Below are positions 1 to 12,230 of a DNA stretch of 64,000 nt, one piece after another; position 1 is the stretch's first letter; every line of letters starts with the position of its first letter. Made by a program: the position numbers and the translations under genes. The stretch is taken from positions 26,229,768-26,293,767 of the forward strand of contig CM043948.1 of the NCBI GenBank assembly GCA_014529385.2. The letters are read 5' to 3'. A model generated the notes under the pieces. The model saw only the letters and a program-made list of their open reading frames with translations. It did not search any database and was not told the DNA's origin. This stretch comes from Adiantum capillus-veneris (Eukaryota; Streptophyta; Polypodiopsida; Polypodiales; Pteridaceae).

Positions 1-67
1 TGCAAAAAAACATATATGCATGTTTGCAAAATTAATAAAAATTATGTAAGGTGAAACTCCACTTTAG

Positions 68-77
68 CATAGTAAAA
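68..77 (+). repeat. 5' target-site duplication of LINE-A
   Basis: CATAGTAAAA occurs here and again at 4902-4911, directly after the 12-A tail of LINE-A. It is the expected product of target-primed reverse transcription and defines the element as 78-4901. Confidence 0.75.
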
Positions 78-693
78 GATGAGGTCTCTAAGGGTGTCGG
101 CTCTGGTAATAATTGTGTTGTTTAAGCTGTTAATAATCACGCTATCTAAGCTGTGATCACAGGGTGTCATCGGCATTAAGTCTGAGGGTCTGAAGGTCGG
201 CGTTGAGGGTCTGAAGTGCTGAAGAGTACAAGGTGTGGACCGTGTGTGACCTGGGGCTTCCGTCCTGCTGCAAGCTGTGGCAGCATGCGAGTCTTTAGGA
301 CAACATCTTCAGCCTTCCACAAGCTGCCAGCAAGGCGAGGCATCCCCCCCCCCCCCCAACACTACCACGCACGCTACCTACAACAAGCGACTCATCAATT
401 ATTATCCTTCTGTGAAGACGATTATCAACACGGCATCGCGATTATTTACCTTAATAAGCGCTATTTGATCCTACCATAAGAGAATGTACACATGGAGATG
501 TTGCGAGTAAGTTTTGGCTAGACTGGGAGCTAAGCAACATGCACAATGTGTTAAGCAGCTGGCAGTGCATCCCCCCCCCCTGCCCCCCCCCATTGCAACA
601 CTTTGATTATTAGCAAAGATTATTGTAACCCTTGCAGTTACTTGGTGTCGGTGAGGATTGTCACCGCGCCATGGCGTGGCGAGCTCCTCTAAG

Positions 694-1875
694 ATGTCCT
701 ACGCTGAAGCAGTGTCAGGCAAAGAGCAGCCCGACGCTCTCAAGGCTATTGAACCGACACGCGACCTTGTGAAACCGGGCGCCGATGATAGCGGGCAAAG
801 CTCCCTTACTAATCTGAGTAAGGAGGAACTGAAACAAAGAAAGTCGTAGGTTGAAAAAGACCTAGCGGCAATCCTGTGTGCACTGTCATTAAACAAAAGG
901 TCGCGTGAGGACTCGGCGACGCAGGAGGATGATGCTGAAGTGGCCAAAGGGGACAGAGCTTTCCAAGCACTTAAGAAGGCACTTCTACAGCGTGTTCAGG
1001 TGGAAGATGCCGTTATGGTGGTTGTTCCCCATGCCATAGTGAAAAAGCAACTGGCGGAGGTAGCAAACTCTACTCTAGTTTTCGGGTCTATAGGGAGATT
1101 TCCCAATAGAATTGAGCACCGTAATTGTCTTAGCAGTCCGCTGGTGTTGAATCAACGCGGCTCGGTAATATTCACCCAATATATAGCAAAAGGATTTGTG
1201 TCAGCTCAAGTCAATGACAGTGCAATGGTTGACAAGGTTTTGGCAAAAAGCCCATTGTTCTTCAATCGTGCGCCTATGTGTGTGCTCCCTTGGGACGCTT
1301 TGTTTGAATCTAACGAGGCATTCAAGGATCTCTGCCCAGTATGGGTGGAGTTTTTCAACCTCCCAGTATGGCTTAGGAAGAACTTGAAGGACCTCGCAGC
1401 CTCGCTTGGTGATCCATTATTTGTCCCATCTGCTAGAGCCTCGGGGGTAGTAGCAAACAAGGTATGTATCTGGTGGGATCTGAGGAAGCCACAACCAAAG
1501 AATTTGGTGGTGAATGTTGGGGCAGGGCTAAAGATCATTCCTCTCAACGTTAACACCTTCTTCTGGGCCTGCTTCAAATGCAAAAAATTCAGACATTATG
1601 CGAGGGCATGTCCCGGTGAGGTGCTAAAGCCTACAGAGGAGAGAAGCGAATCACGGGCTACCCCACAGGGTGGCACAAATACAGGAGATCCAATAAAGAA
1701 GCCTACTGAAGATCTTGGCAAAGCAGAGGCTGGGCAAAATAAATTCAACTCGAATAAAGATGTGGAGAAACAAGAGCATGGCAATCGGGGTAAGGGCAAG
1801 ACCACCCAAAGCTACCGCTCAGCAAAGAACGGCCACCCTAGTAATGCAGAAGATCGTGATGTCTCCAACTATTAG
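694..1875 (+). pseudogene. LINE-A ORF1, CCHC nucleic-acid-binding protein with one premature stop
   Basis: The start at 694 (MSYAEAVSG) is typical of plant LINE ORF1. The frame stays open to 1875 except for a single TAG at 847-849. The body (about 1000-1560) resembles the DUF4283 domain of plant LINE ORF1 proteins, with WVEFFNLPVWL and CIWWDLRKPQP segments. It is followed by a zinc knuckle, CFKCKKFRHYARAC (C-x2-C-x4-H-x4-C, about 1570-1611), and a charged, low-complexity tail. The protein is expected to bind LINE RNA. The lone TAG could come from a CAG glutamine codon by C-to-T change. Family assignment is by motif recognition only. Confidence 0.75.
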
Positions 1876-2082
1876 GTCAAAAGAGGAGGGCTGGCAACAA
1901 GTATCTCATATTTCATGTAAACGGTTCAAAGCAAAGGCTAGGGCCTTGGGACAAATCATAGGTCTCCCGCCGGATCTCCCAAAGCCTCTGGTCCTGTATG
2001 ACAATATATTCATTGCTATCTAGGGAAAATTTCCTGCAACCAGATCCTTCTAACCAAGCACATTTCTTTTAGGGCTCTGAAG

Positions 2083-4606
2083 GTGAGGAAAAGTCGAGGC
2101 CGCATGCAAGGGCTCGAGGATGAGAAAGGGAATACAATTCCAAACCAAGATGAGATGGCTGCACTTATGCTCAAGTATCTGAGCCAGATTATTGGCCAGG
2201 CAGAGACCCAATCTCAGGAAGTGGAAGAAGCCCGGGCGTCTTTACTTGGAAGTGTTGAAAAGAGGTTTCCCCAGCAGGAAGCCATCCGCATGGAAAAGGC
2301 CTTCTCTGAGGAAGAATGCTCAGCGGCACTAAAAGCTCTTGGCAATGAAAAGTCCCCCGACTGGGATGGACTGATGGCTGAATATTTTAGGGAATTTTGG
2401 GATTATCTCAAGGGTCCAGTCACACGGATGGGCAATCTAGTTGTTTCCAAAGAGTCTTTGGATGCAAGTGTTAAGATAGGGCTTATCAAGCCCATCCCCA
2501 AACAGATTTGTTACTCTCAACTTAAACATTGGTGTCCCATTACGATGATGTTAGTAGCATACAAAATTATTTCCAAGGTGATAGCTCTCATACTTGCCCC
2601 CTCCTGAGTCGGATCATCTCTCCCCATCAACATGGGTTCATTAAAGGGAGATCTATATATGACAATATATTGGAAGCAATGGTAGGAATAGAGTATGCAT
2701 ACTTCTCCAAGCAAGAGTGCATCTTGCTGCCGCTCAATCTCGACAAAGCCTATGATAGGATAGAATGGTCCTATATAGAAGAAGTCATGGGAGCTCTGGG
2801 CTTTGGGCCCCGCCTTTGTTGCCTCATACGCACATTAAGTGGTGGTAGCCAATTAGAGCTCCTGTTTAATGACAGAATTGTGGGATCTTTTGAGGTTAAA
2901 AGGTCTATTGAGCAAGGTTGTCCCCTGGCCCCCTTGCTGTTCGCCATCGGGTCGCATCCTCTCATTACAATGCTCGAAGCCAGTGCTGCGCGGGGAGAGA
3001 TTCAAGGTCTGGCATTGCCGGGCAACGACCAGCTACTAGTCAAAATGTTCGTAGATGATTCGCTCCTATTCTTGAAGGCGTGCCCTCAAGTTGTCAGGAG
3101 AGATCTGGAGATTGTGCAAACATTTTCCGTGGCCTCAGGATCCAAGTGCAATATAGAGAAGTCAAGACTAATCTCCTTGTCGGAGAACGACTCTTTTGAC
3201 CCTAGAGTCTGGTTAGGAGATATTATCTCAAAAGGGAGTATATTTAGACACCTGGGAGCCCCCATAGGGGTGGACGTAACCCACAATCAAAGATTTCAAT
3301 GGGTCATGGAAAACATAAGTGCCAAAATGAGAAGATGGGAGTTTGTTCTCCTACCCTTCCAAAGCCGGATTAGAGTGATCAATGCCTTTATGATCCCGTA
3401 TATTGCTTTCCTCAGCCCCGTGCTCAAGATGGCTAACTGTAACTGGAAAGAATTCTAAAAACCTGTGAAAAGGTTTCTTTGGAAGAACAACACAAAATCC
3501 TCCCGGCCATGGCAGTGGGCTAGATGTGAGGTAGTTGCTCGCCCGGTAGACCAAGGAGGGCTCAACATTCTTAACCCTATGTCTCATGCTGAGGCCCTTT
3601 GTGCCAAATTTATGGTCTCATTGGCTAAACAAGACCAAGCTTGGGCTATCATGACCAAGGAAATGCTTGATGCAGCAATACTAGGATCAAAACGGGGAAG
3701 TGGAAGGGGGTTGTGATGCACGACAAACTTCTCGCCCTGAAGTGGTCCTATCTTAGATCTGGTGGACTCTTAGGGGAGCTGATGAAGAAGTGAAAAAGTG
3801 TTGTTGAGGTTCTGGAATGGGGGGAAGTAACCAGATACTTTAAGAACTCCATATTACAATGGTCCCCTTGGCTCTCTAAAATATTGGGACCGCCGAAAAG
3901 CCCTTGCTGGATAGAAATGGCTAGGAAGGTGAATACTAAGGGGCTCGTTCGACTAGAGCAATTCTGGGATGGCAACAGGAAGTGCTGGAAAATTGCTGAC
4001 TCTTTAGCCATCCAATTTCAACTGGATGGTTTTGAGATCTTACGAGTCTATAGGGTTATTAAAGAGCTTGATAAGGTGGTGATGCCAATTTGTGAATCCA
4101 ACTTTGAATGGGATGCTTGGAGATGGCCCGGGAGTAGCCTCTTTGAGAAACCACACTCTAAAGGCATTTACCATGCATTAATGCACGAGGCTAATTGGTG
4201 AAGCCCCCTCAACAAATTATGGGAAGGGCACTGGACGGCAAAACGATGGGAGGGAGTCATGGAGAACATCTGGAAGCCAAGATGGCCTCAGTATATGAAG
4301 ATATTCCGGTGGAAAGTGATGTGGGGTGCTCTGTCGAACGGGCGTAAAGATACAAGAAAGAGGCATTGGGTCTGATCGTTGCTTGGGGTGCAGAATAGTC
4401 AGTGAAGATCTAGCCCACCTGTTCATGGGATGCCAGGCAATCAGGGGCATGGCTGGGAAAATATGCAAGTGGATTCAAAGGACATGGCAAATTAAGTTCT
4501 TCAAGAATGATCTGTTCTTTGGAAGTAACAGGATGGGAAGTCCTACTCTTCTAGTCTACACTCAAGTAATCAGGTACTACTTCTTGCACCATATTTGGTA
4601 AGCAAG
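2083..4606 (+). pseudogene. LINE-A reverse transcriptase and C-terminal zinc domain, disrupted
   Basis: The first frame (2083-2607) holds the pre-RT linker and the N-terminal palm (LIKPIPKQ, HWCPITMM, AYKIISKVIA). The reading frame then shifts near 2590-2605 to one that continues with HGFIKGRSIYDN, LDKAYDRIEW, QGCPLAPLLF and the catalytic FVDD (3048-3059). A TAA at 3456-3458 interrupts that frame, which goes on with RFLWKNN and GGLNILNP to about 3716. A zinc-binding module of zf-RVT type, RCLGCRIVSEDLAHLFMGC (C-x2-C-x8-H-x3-C), lies near 4380-4435. No endonuclease sequence precedes the linker. Confidence 0.85.
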
Positions 4607-4911
4607 GAACCACCAAGTTTTTGAGGGGGATCTAGCTGTGGCAAGCTTTCTTGAAATCACATAAGAGAGCAGATTGATGATCCACATGATCGGATGCAAA
4701 CAAGCCTCAGAGAACTGGTCTAGAACAATACATAACATCTTTTAATAAGTAAAGCCGAGGAGTAGGAGTGGTTTCTCTGCCAAGCAGATTACATGTAATC
4801 CTCCGACCCTCAAGGCTTGGTCTCAGCTTGAAGATTGGTGTATATTTGTGTTCTTAATACTATCCACTCATAATTGTGAGTTTTGCCAAAAAAAAAAAAG
4901 TCATAGTAAAA

Positions 4912-5481
4912 CAATAGAATGCAAGAAAATTATAGACAAGGTGTGAAATGAGAGGTAAGTCTCCATCGTGCACTGAAAACTATGAAGTCTCCTAACCCAG
5001 CTCAACACTAAGGGTTTCCTTTACAAAGCCAAAAAGGTTGATCGCCTTTAGCAAAATGGTATAAATTAAGGACTCATCTCAAACTCATTCGTCACAAATG
5101 GGGAATGTTGTAGGCGTTTTTAAGCTCATGGGTGGGGGTGGGGACAGGGGTCACTAGGAATTATTTTATTCTTTATTTTTTTACACTTTTACATAAAGAA
5201 AAGGGTGTTAAAAAACGATTTTGCAAAATTTTTTATAGATTGAATACAAAAAGGGTTCTTATTGCTTTAAAAAATCATAACTAATGGTTTTTTGAAATAA
5301 TCTTTGAACGCACACAATATATAGGCTTCACATATAGTGAACCCTCCCCCGCCCGCCCCTTGTGGGTTCACAAGCAAAGTGTAAAAGTCTGGGCGCTCAA
5401 CCAAGTTGACAAAGAATCAAGAAGACATCAAGCCTTGTGTTGAAGACTTGCATGTCTTTTTCTAAGACTAGGTACAACAAC
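4912..5481. other. Intergenic stretch with one copy of a short dispersed repeat
   Basis: There is no convincing coding region. Positions 5290-5356 (a TTTGAA...CACATATAGTGAACC pattern followed by a C-rich run) recur in diverged form at 9160-9233 and 9508-9566, giving a three-copy local repeat of about 60 bp. Nothing else is recognised. Confidence 0.5.
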
Positions 5482-5493
5482 AAGGACCTTTGC
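5482..5493 (+). repeat. 5' target-site duplication of LINE-B
   Basis: AAGGACCTTTGC here matches AAGGGCCTTTGC at 8672-8683 with one mismatch. The second copy directly follows the A-rich tail of LINE-B. Confidence 0.65.
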
Positions 5494-8400
5494 TCGATGG
5501 GTCAGTTGCTTGTGAGCCCAAGGATATGCGTGCAGTTGCTACTAACTTTTACTGTGAGTTACCGTCGACTAAGCCCCAGTCAGAGCGGCAGGATGCATGA
5601 AGGGAGCAGGTTTGCATAGATGCCATGTCTTGTGATTGAGGAGATGTGACAGAGGCTAGAGATGCCACTCTACTTGGAGGAGCTGCACACGGCTCTTAGG
5701 GCCCTCCCTCGTGGTAGCTGTCCAGGTGAGGATGGGTTGACTCCCATCTTTTTCTTAGAGTATTGGGACCTGCTTGGCCCAGATCTCTGTCATGCTTTCC
5801 AGTACATTTCACACACAGGAGTGATGCTTGACAGCATGAGTGAGGGCCTGATCTACCTCATTCCCAAGGAGGGTGGCTCCTTGGATGAGATTCGACAGTG
5901 GTGCCCCATCACCATCCTCAACTCAGCCTACAAAATTCTTGCCACGGCTCTGAGTTTGAGGATTCATCCACTTTTAGAGAGCCTTATACATGGGACTCAG
6001 ACAGGTTTTGTCAAGGAACACAGTATCCTTGACAACATCTTTACTTTCTGGGAGGCTTCGGCCCTAGCACGACTCCATGGTGAGGACCTTGTGATTCTTC
6101 TTCTCGATTTTGAGAAGGCATACGGCAGAGTTGATTGGGACTTTCTAGAGGGAACTCTACACAGGATGGGCTTCTCAGATGCTTGGATCAGAGGGGTGTC
6201 AGCTTTGTAAGACAGGCTCACAGTCAGGTGCTCTTGGCAGGAGGTAGAGGTGAACGCTTCATGCTTACACGCTCGGTCAGACAGGGTTGTCCTCTCGCCC
6301 CCTTTCTCTTTCTGTTCTATGCGGAGGCGATGAGCAGACTTTTGGTGTCACAGCAGGTTGGTCTACGGGGCTTAGCACTCCCTATTCAGGGAGATGAGCT
6401 ACTGGACGCTGAGTTTGCCGATGACTCAGCATTGTACTTGGATGGCCAGGAGGCCAATCTTCACAGTTGTGAGTAGGCTTCGGAGGTTTTTTTTTGTGCA
6501 GCGGGAGCACTGATCAAGTGGAGAAAGACAGTGGCTTTCTCGGTTGGTAGTGCTCCTGTGCCAGATTGGATGCTAGGAGAGGGTTTCAGGGGGATTCCCC
6601 CAGGGACTGCAATTTGGTACTTGGGTTGTCAAGTTGGTCTGGACTTGTCTCCCGAGTAGCAGATTTCTTCTCTTCTCCTGTCCATCAGGAGAAAGCTGTT
6701 ATATTGGAGCTCAGCACGACTTTCTCTGGCTGGTAGAGTAATAGTTGCCAACCAGGTGTTGTTGGCGACTATGTGGTACATCATCTCCTACTGGATTTTC
6801 TCGAGTTCTTGTATCAGCCAGGTAGAGAGGCTGATCAGGAGCTTCCTTTGGTCAGGACGTGACACTCAGATAGCCCGAACCAAGGTGGCTTGGTCGGTCA
6901 TCACGCTTCCCTGTTCTCAGGGAGGGCTTGGGATCATTGATCCAGCACAGCAGAGTAGAGTCCTTCTTGGGAAGTTCATAGTAAGAGGACTTCTTCCAGG
7001 TGAGGAGCCCTGGAAGGAGTTCTTGCTGCAGAGGCTTCCTGCCAGGGTGCCTCAGTCAACGAGGCCCTTGGAAACCTTCGACCAGATGGATCTTTACAGA
7101 GATGCGCCGATTTGGTTTGAGCAGGAGACTGGAGGGCCACTTTGCTGTGAGTTTTCTTGAGGCCACTTGGTTGGTAGTCGGCCTCATGTTTCCTGGGGTC
7201 CCATGGCAGCAGGTCTAGCGCGCTCTCTACGTGACTGGCTAGAGTTTGCAGGTTTGCCAGAGGAGGTGTAGGGTCTCCAGCTCTACAGGGCATGAGAGGG
7301 GTGCAAAGCATGTGTCAGGACATCTCAGAGTCAGTTCCAGCTGAGTGGCTCATGCTTCTCGAGCCAGTAGCACCCTGATGGATGGGAGCCTTCACACGAC
7401 TAGAGGTTCTCATTTCAGTCAGGGCCTGCTGAGAGACTGTCCCAGTCCTTTTCTTCGAGCTTCACGGTGGGGGACGACTCCAAGGAGTTGCAGTAGAGGC
7501 CTTGCGGGTAGCAAAGTGCTGTTTCCAGAGGATCTGAGTTGTGGGCATCTGTGGGAGGACTTGCATCATAGACCCTGACCCAATAGCTCTTGAGACTGGA
7601 CACTGGAGGCTATGGGCTTGGGAGTGTTTTCCATTGGCACGAGTACAATGAGATCCTGGTGAGTGGCTTTGGAGGGACCCCTTCTCTTCTGCAGACCACC
7701 CAGGAGTCCCCTTCTTTGAATACATTGTTCGGCTTGGATGTCACATACTTGCAGCCTAGAGAGAGGCCCGCCCCACTGCAGCACGTCATTGGTAGGAGGA
7801 GGGCCTCACAGTCGAGTTCTTGACAGCCTTTTGGGAGAGGCTTTGGGACTCCTGAGAGCCGAGGCGCGTCACCTTGTTTCATTGGCTCGTTGCACATAGA
7901 GCTAGAGTAGTAGGGAGCTGGCTTGTGCATAGTGGTCTTTCGGCCGCATGTGCAGCTTGTGACCAGTTGGTGGAGAGTCAGTGTCACTGTCTTTGGGACT
8001 GTCCCTCGGCCCAGCAGGTGTGGCTACGAGTTCTTTGGCTGATGCCTACTCTCTCCACGGCTAGACAGTACACTTGGGGGCAGCGGCTTGGTCCACTCTC
8101 ACGGGCCTGGCACTTCATTTTGAGCTATCTTCCACCAGCAGGATGATAGTGATACGGGGGGGGCGACCTACACTCCAGCGCGCTACAGAGCTTACTCCAT
8201 AGGAGTGGTGCGGTGAGAGAGAGGAGTGTTGGGAGCTCATCAGTGGCCTGACACTTTGGTTCATCTGGCGGGCCCCCTGTTTCCGCATTTTTGAGGCTCG
8301 CTCTGTGCCACCAGCAGAGACTGTTCATGACTTTTGGCTAGAGCTGATCCATACTCTCAGAGAACAGCTTGAGGGACTACAGGGCAGCTCTGACCGCATG

Positions 8401-8671
8401 CGGGAGCGTCACGAGGATTTCCTTCGACTCTGGCGCCCTGGGCCTTTCTACACCATTGTCCAGGGTGTGCTCATATGGCACTACCGTCCACCTGCATGGC
8501 TTTCCCCTCCTCCCATCTCTTGATTTAGCCTCAATGTATATATGTTGTTCTTTCATTGGGAGAGTCTCCCCATCCTGTTTGTTGTAGCCCTCTCTTGCAG
8601 AGGTGGTTGTAGCCCTATGGGCAGTTTTCATTAACTAATAGAAGGATCTTGTTCTCGGAAAAAAAAACAAG
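5494..8671 (+). mobile_element. LINE-B, 5'-truncated non-LTR retrotransposon
   Basis: The element is flanked by a 12-bp direct repeat with one mismatch (5482-5493 and 8672-8683) and ends in an A-rich tail (8659-8669). It begins just ahead of the RT domain, with no ORF1 and no endonuclease, which is the usual outcome of incomplete target-primed reverse transcription. It is more G+C-rich than its surroundings and clearly a different family from LINE-A: RT motif residues differ and the 3' ends share no sequence. Confidence 0.8.
5662..8146 (+). pseudogene. LINE-B reverse transcriptase and zf-RVT domain, multiple frameshifts
   Basis: The frame 5662-6210 carries GEDGLTPIFF, LIYLIPKEGG, QWCPITILNSAYKI, TGFVKEHSILDN and LDFEKAYGRVDWDFL. 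A shift near 6195 moves to the frame 6135-6476, with QGCPLAPFLFLFYAEA and the catalytic FADD (6414-6425). The thumb and C-terminal region reappears at 6756-7160 (LIRSFLWSG, QGGLGIIDP). The C-terminal zinc-binding module lies at about 7874-8040, with paired cysteines (CAAC), a histidine and WDCPSAQQVW. The order is that of a plant LINE ORF2 C-terminal half. It cannot be expressed as one protein. Confidence 0.85.
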
Positions 8672-8683
8672 AAGGGCCTTTGC

Positions 8684-10222
8684 CAAAGAGATACCAAAGC
8701 AGCCTCCTAGTCAGAAACGTCCAATGTGATGCCTTTGAGAAGATCCTAAACATGACCACAAGGTTTGTAACAACAATAGACAATAGAATCAAGGACACAC
8801 TCATACAAAGACACCCTCTCCATCTTGTTCCAAAGGAAAAAACCCAAAAGTGTTTTCCACGGAGGTCAAGCAGGTCATCATACGGAGGTCAAGCAAGTCA
8901 TCATGCAAGAAATGGTTTGGGCAAAACATGTAGACATTTTTTTGCCCATATGGTGAAATCCCTTGTTAAGAACCATAAATTTATGAGCACCCTAGTCTTT
9001 TTGGGCAAGTGATAGCACCCCACTTGTATGCCCTTATCCACAAACCCCTTACACATCTCGATCATACCTAGAGGGAAAGGTGGGTGTTAGGTGCAATTTG
9101 AGGGTCTCTTTCACAACGTCATGAAGATAAGCAAGCTTTGGAATCTCAAAGTCCTAGCAAGATTTAGAAATAGCCCTTGAATGCACATGATATACACAAT
9201 TTATGCATAGTGAACCCCCCCCCCCCGACCCCCCGAGATCTAGATGACACTAATGATACACCAATAGAATGTGCTTAATGGAATATTTGTCCACCCTTCC
9301 ATCCTCATCAATCTAGTATGTCTCCTCTTCAATATGGAGGTTGAATTTAGCTCCACCACATTCTCCTCCTCCTCCTACTCTTCTTGGCACATCGAGTATT
9401 TTCGTGAGCGCCTCTTCAAAGAAGACACCAAAATATGTGGAAAACTTATGTATTCCTTATTGAATAGAAAAAGGGCCCCTTTTTGGTGACAAATTCACAG
9501 TTAAGGGGTTTTATAAATAGTCCTTGATCACACACCATATATAGATTCTACATTTAGTGACCCCCTCGAGAGGTTGTTATTGCCACATACACAATGTTTG
9601 CTTTTTTTATTTTTCTTTTTGCTAATCCACGGCAATAATAGCAATTCTTCACTTTTTCTCTTATAATGCTTACAACAATCAAGAGGTTTGTTTTTTGCAC
9701 TTCTTTTGTTCACTTCAAAGTAACATATATTCAAAGCTTTAGTGGTACAAAAAAGGGACCAATTTTTTTTTCACCTTATTGGTACTAATGAAAAAGTGGA
9801 GACCGGTAAAGTTTTTGCAATTTGTACCAAAACTTTTCGAAATTTATATTTTTATGTTCTTCTTTCAAAGATGTTTCCAATGATATACAATATGGTAATT
9901 GATTTCTTTTGGGACTTAAATAAATTGCATTGCAAAGGTTTGTCAAAGGTAGTCGAGAAAACAAACTTGTTACCACCAAACCTTGCAAAGATTTTGTCAA
10001 AGGTAATCAAGGAAACCAACTTTGTACCAACAAATCTTGCTTTCAATCTATGAGAACTCCCTAAAGCAAGCCAATATTAGAAGTGAGAGCAAGTGCTGAA
10101 ACAACCAAGAGAGTAATTACTACATTGTTGTTACTAAAGAATTCTTACAAAGTTAGCTACATGATACTTTATCTTTAAGAGATTCATGAAATCCGAGCTC
10201 TCAATGCTTCCATGTTTGCACA
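8684..10222. other. Region without recognisable genes; small local duplications
   Basis: Open frames at 8680-9012, 9271-9489 and 9742-10053 match no family I know and have no supporting context. Local structure includes a 22-bp tandem duplication at about 8861-8904, two further copies of the 60-bp dispersed repeat seen at 5290 (9160-9233 and 9508-9566), and a tandem duplication of about 52 bp at 9939-10042 (GTCAAAGGTA followed by a cytosine-rich stretch). Confidence 0.45.
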
Positions 10223-10308
10223 ATGGAGAGAGAGAGAGAGAGTTCCAACACACCATTAAAAATAATTTCAATAGAATACAAAAATCCACTTGGCCAAGAC
10301 TTGAAGCT

Positions 10309-10352
<44 letters not shown>

Positions 10353-10353
<1 letters not shown>

Positions 10354-10540
10354 CTTTAATGTCATAGGAACACATCAAAAGACCTCAAAGATCTACTTCA
10401 CAAGTCTTGAACTTAGGACCTGGAATTTAAGAGAGAACTTCGATAACCAAACTGTCACACTCAAAGGTTATTATAGTTTCCTTTTCTTATTCACTAAGAG
10501 AGATCCCAAACATCTACCCGATATGTCTTGAACTCAATGT
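10353..10540 (-). repeat. GA-linked interspersed repeat, copy 1 (possible SINE relative)
   Basis: This ~190-bp module begins right after a GA array with ATGTCATAGGAACACATC, contains two CTTGAAC(T) blocks and is repeated at 11012-11200. Shorter pieces occur at 10683-10743 and 12322-12408. On the minus strand the AAGTTCAAGAC/GAGTTCAAGAC block fits the RNA polymerase III B-box consensus GTTCRANNC, and the module ends in a CT-rich tail, so a tRNA-derived SINE is possible. No convincing A box was found. Confidence 0.4.
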
Positions 10541-10565
10541 ATGCATGTGTGTGTGGACATGCATG

Positions 10566-10643
<78 letters not shown>

Positions 10644-10741
10644 ACACACAGAGGGAGGGAAGGAGGGAGGAAGAAGAAGATAATTTTTACTATCATAAGG
10701 ACAATCCGAAGAGATATCAAAGATCTACTAGATTAGTCTTG

Positions 10742-10794
<53 letters not shown>

Positions 10795-10815
10795 CATCTT
10801 CCTTGGAGTGATTTC

Positions 10816-10852
<37 letters not shown>

Positions 10853-10941
10853 AATTGGAGCTCCTTATGAGCCTGCATTTGCCCATAGGAAGATAAAGAT
10901 TGGTGGAGGGAGATAGAGAGAGTAACTGAGGGGCTTGAATG

Positions 10942-10999
<58 letters not shown>

Positions 11000-11011
11000 G
11001 GAGAGAGTATT

Positions 11012-11200
11012 TTGAATGTCATAGGAACACATCAAGAGACCTCAAAGCTCTATCTAACAAGTGTTAGACTTATGACCTGTTATTTAAGAGGAAAATGTGA
11101 TAACCAATCTGCAACACTCAAAGGTTATCATAGTTTTCTTTTATTATTGACTAAGCGAGATCTCAAAGATCTACCCGACAAGTCTTGAACTCAAAACTTT
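11012..11200 (-). repeat. GA-linked interspersed repeat, copy 2
   Basis: This copy is similar over its whole length to 10353-10540, including the CATAGGAACACATCAAGAG start and the TCTACCCGACAAGTCTTGAA end. It also sits directly downstream of a GA array, which suggests the array is part of the mobile or duplicated unit. Confidence 0.6.
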
Positions 11201-11231
11201 GTGTATGTGTGTGTGTCTGAAGGGGGGGGGG

Positions 11232-11265
<34 letters not shown>

Positions 11266-11301
11266 GAGAAGGGGAGAGAGAGAGATTGTTGACTCAAGGC
11301 C

Positions 11302-11340
<39 letters not shown>

Positions 11341-11341
11341 G

Positions 11342-11372
<31 letters not shown>

Positions 11373-12012
11373 AGGAATTTTTTTTGACATAAGAAAATTG
11401 CAATCTTCTTAGAGTGATTATAGGGACTAGAGCCCACCCTCTTCGCTTGTGCATGCACATACATACTTGTCGATATATGTATGTGTGTGACCCAATGGCC
11501 ATACTTTTCTTGGCCGCAACAACGCACGGGTCACACACTAGTATACATTAAAGAAAACAAGAACATTGGTTATCCTATGGCATCAATTGTTTTTAAGCAT
11601 TGAAAGAGATTGATCTATAAAAAACTTAAAGCTCATCTATTTCTAATAGAGTTTATTTATTTTGTTGGCATACATTTATAAAAACAATTGCTATACATTC
11701 AATTATCTATACTAATAGATAATGGGGGAGGGGATTCCGGCTCCCCCCCCCCCCCCTACACGCGTCATTAGCAGCGTGCTCCGACTGGTGTGTCCTCGGG
11801 CCCGGCATCACAGCGTGCAGCGCCACTCAGAGCGAGAACGAGAGAGAGACTACTGCCGCATAAGAGGGCCCTGTCAACAGCGTGATGAGTCCCCCCCCCC
11901 CTTGCCACGCATCCCCACATGTGCCTGGCGCAAGCCTTGAGGCAGCTCAAAGTCCGCAGCCGCGACTTGAACTGCCGCCACGCACGCTGGACTAGACTTC
12001 CTCGCAGTGACA

Positions 12013-12014
<2 letters not shown>
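11373..12014. other. Gene-free stretch between microsatellite clusters
   Basis: No coding region is supported. Positions 11385-11425 share CTTCTTAGAGTGATTATAGGG-like sequence with 10798-10820, so part of the GA-linked repeat extends here. C-runs occur at 11745-11757 and 11891-11901. The rest is unassigned. Confidence 0.4.
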
Positions 12015-12066
<52 letters not shown>

Positions 12067-12075
12067 AACTGGCAC

Positions 12076-12230
12076 AATATTCCAACCATACAAAATTCCT
12101 TTCTTTGAATTTGCCAAGAGGAAATTTTAGAAAATTAGGTTATTTTTTCAGATTTTTACACTATCTCCTTTTCCCTTCGCCCTCAACCGGCATTTTTGAC
12201 ATTGAAAACGGCACGATATTAAGTTGAGAC
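12076..12230 (+). mobile_element. MITE-like element, degraded copy 1
   Basis: This is a diverged, end-eroded copy of the family best seen at 12834-13052. It shares CATACAAAATTCCTTT, GGAAATTTTAGAAAATTAGG and CACGATATTAAG. It follows a GA array directly and both terminal repeats are lost. Confidence 0.6.

Larger units (their letters stand above)
78..4901 (+). mobile_element. LINE-A, non-LTR retrotransposon with poly-A tail
   Basis: The element is bounded by a 10-bp direct repeat (68-77 and 4902-4911) and ends in twelve A residues (4888-4899). Positions 78-693 form a 5' leader with two short C-runs near 345 and 570. It carries a gag-like ORF1 (694-1875) and an RT plus C-terminal zinc domain (2083 to about 4606). 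The AP endonuclease normally found between ORF1 and RT is absent: only about 200 bp separate them, against the roughly 700 bp or more needed. Since both ends are intact, the loss is internal. The RT has a frameshift near 2600 and later stops, so the copy is inactive. Confidence 0.85.
10223..11372 (+). repeat. Microsatellite cluster: (GA)n, (GT)n, (CA)n and poly-G
   Basis: GA arrays lie at about 10226-10242, 10316-10352, 10599-10635, 10744-10790, 10980-10998, 11235-11262 and 11308-11338. GT arrays lie at 10567-10599 and 10944-10980, a CA array at 10821-10848, and G-runs at 11222-11234 and 11345-11372. All purine arrays have GA on the plus strand. Long ER/RE or SL/LS peptides in this region are translations of these repeats, not genes. 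Confidence 0.95.

Noticed and set aside
216-479. Small ORF at the left edge
   Set aside because: It crosses a poly-C run inside the LINE-A leader, has no known motif, and lies upstream of a clear ORF1 start.
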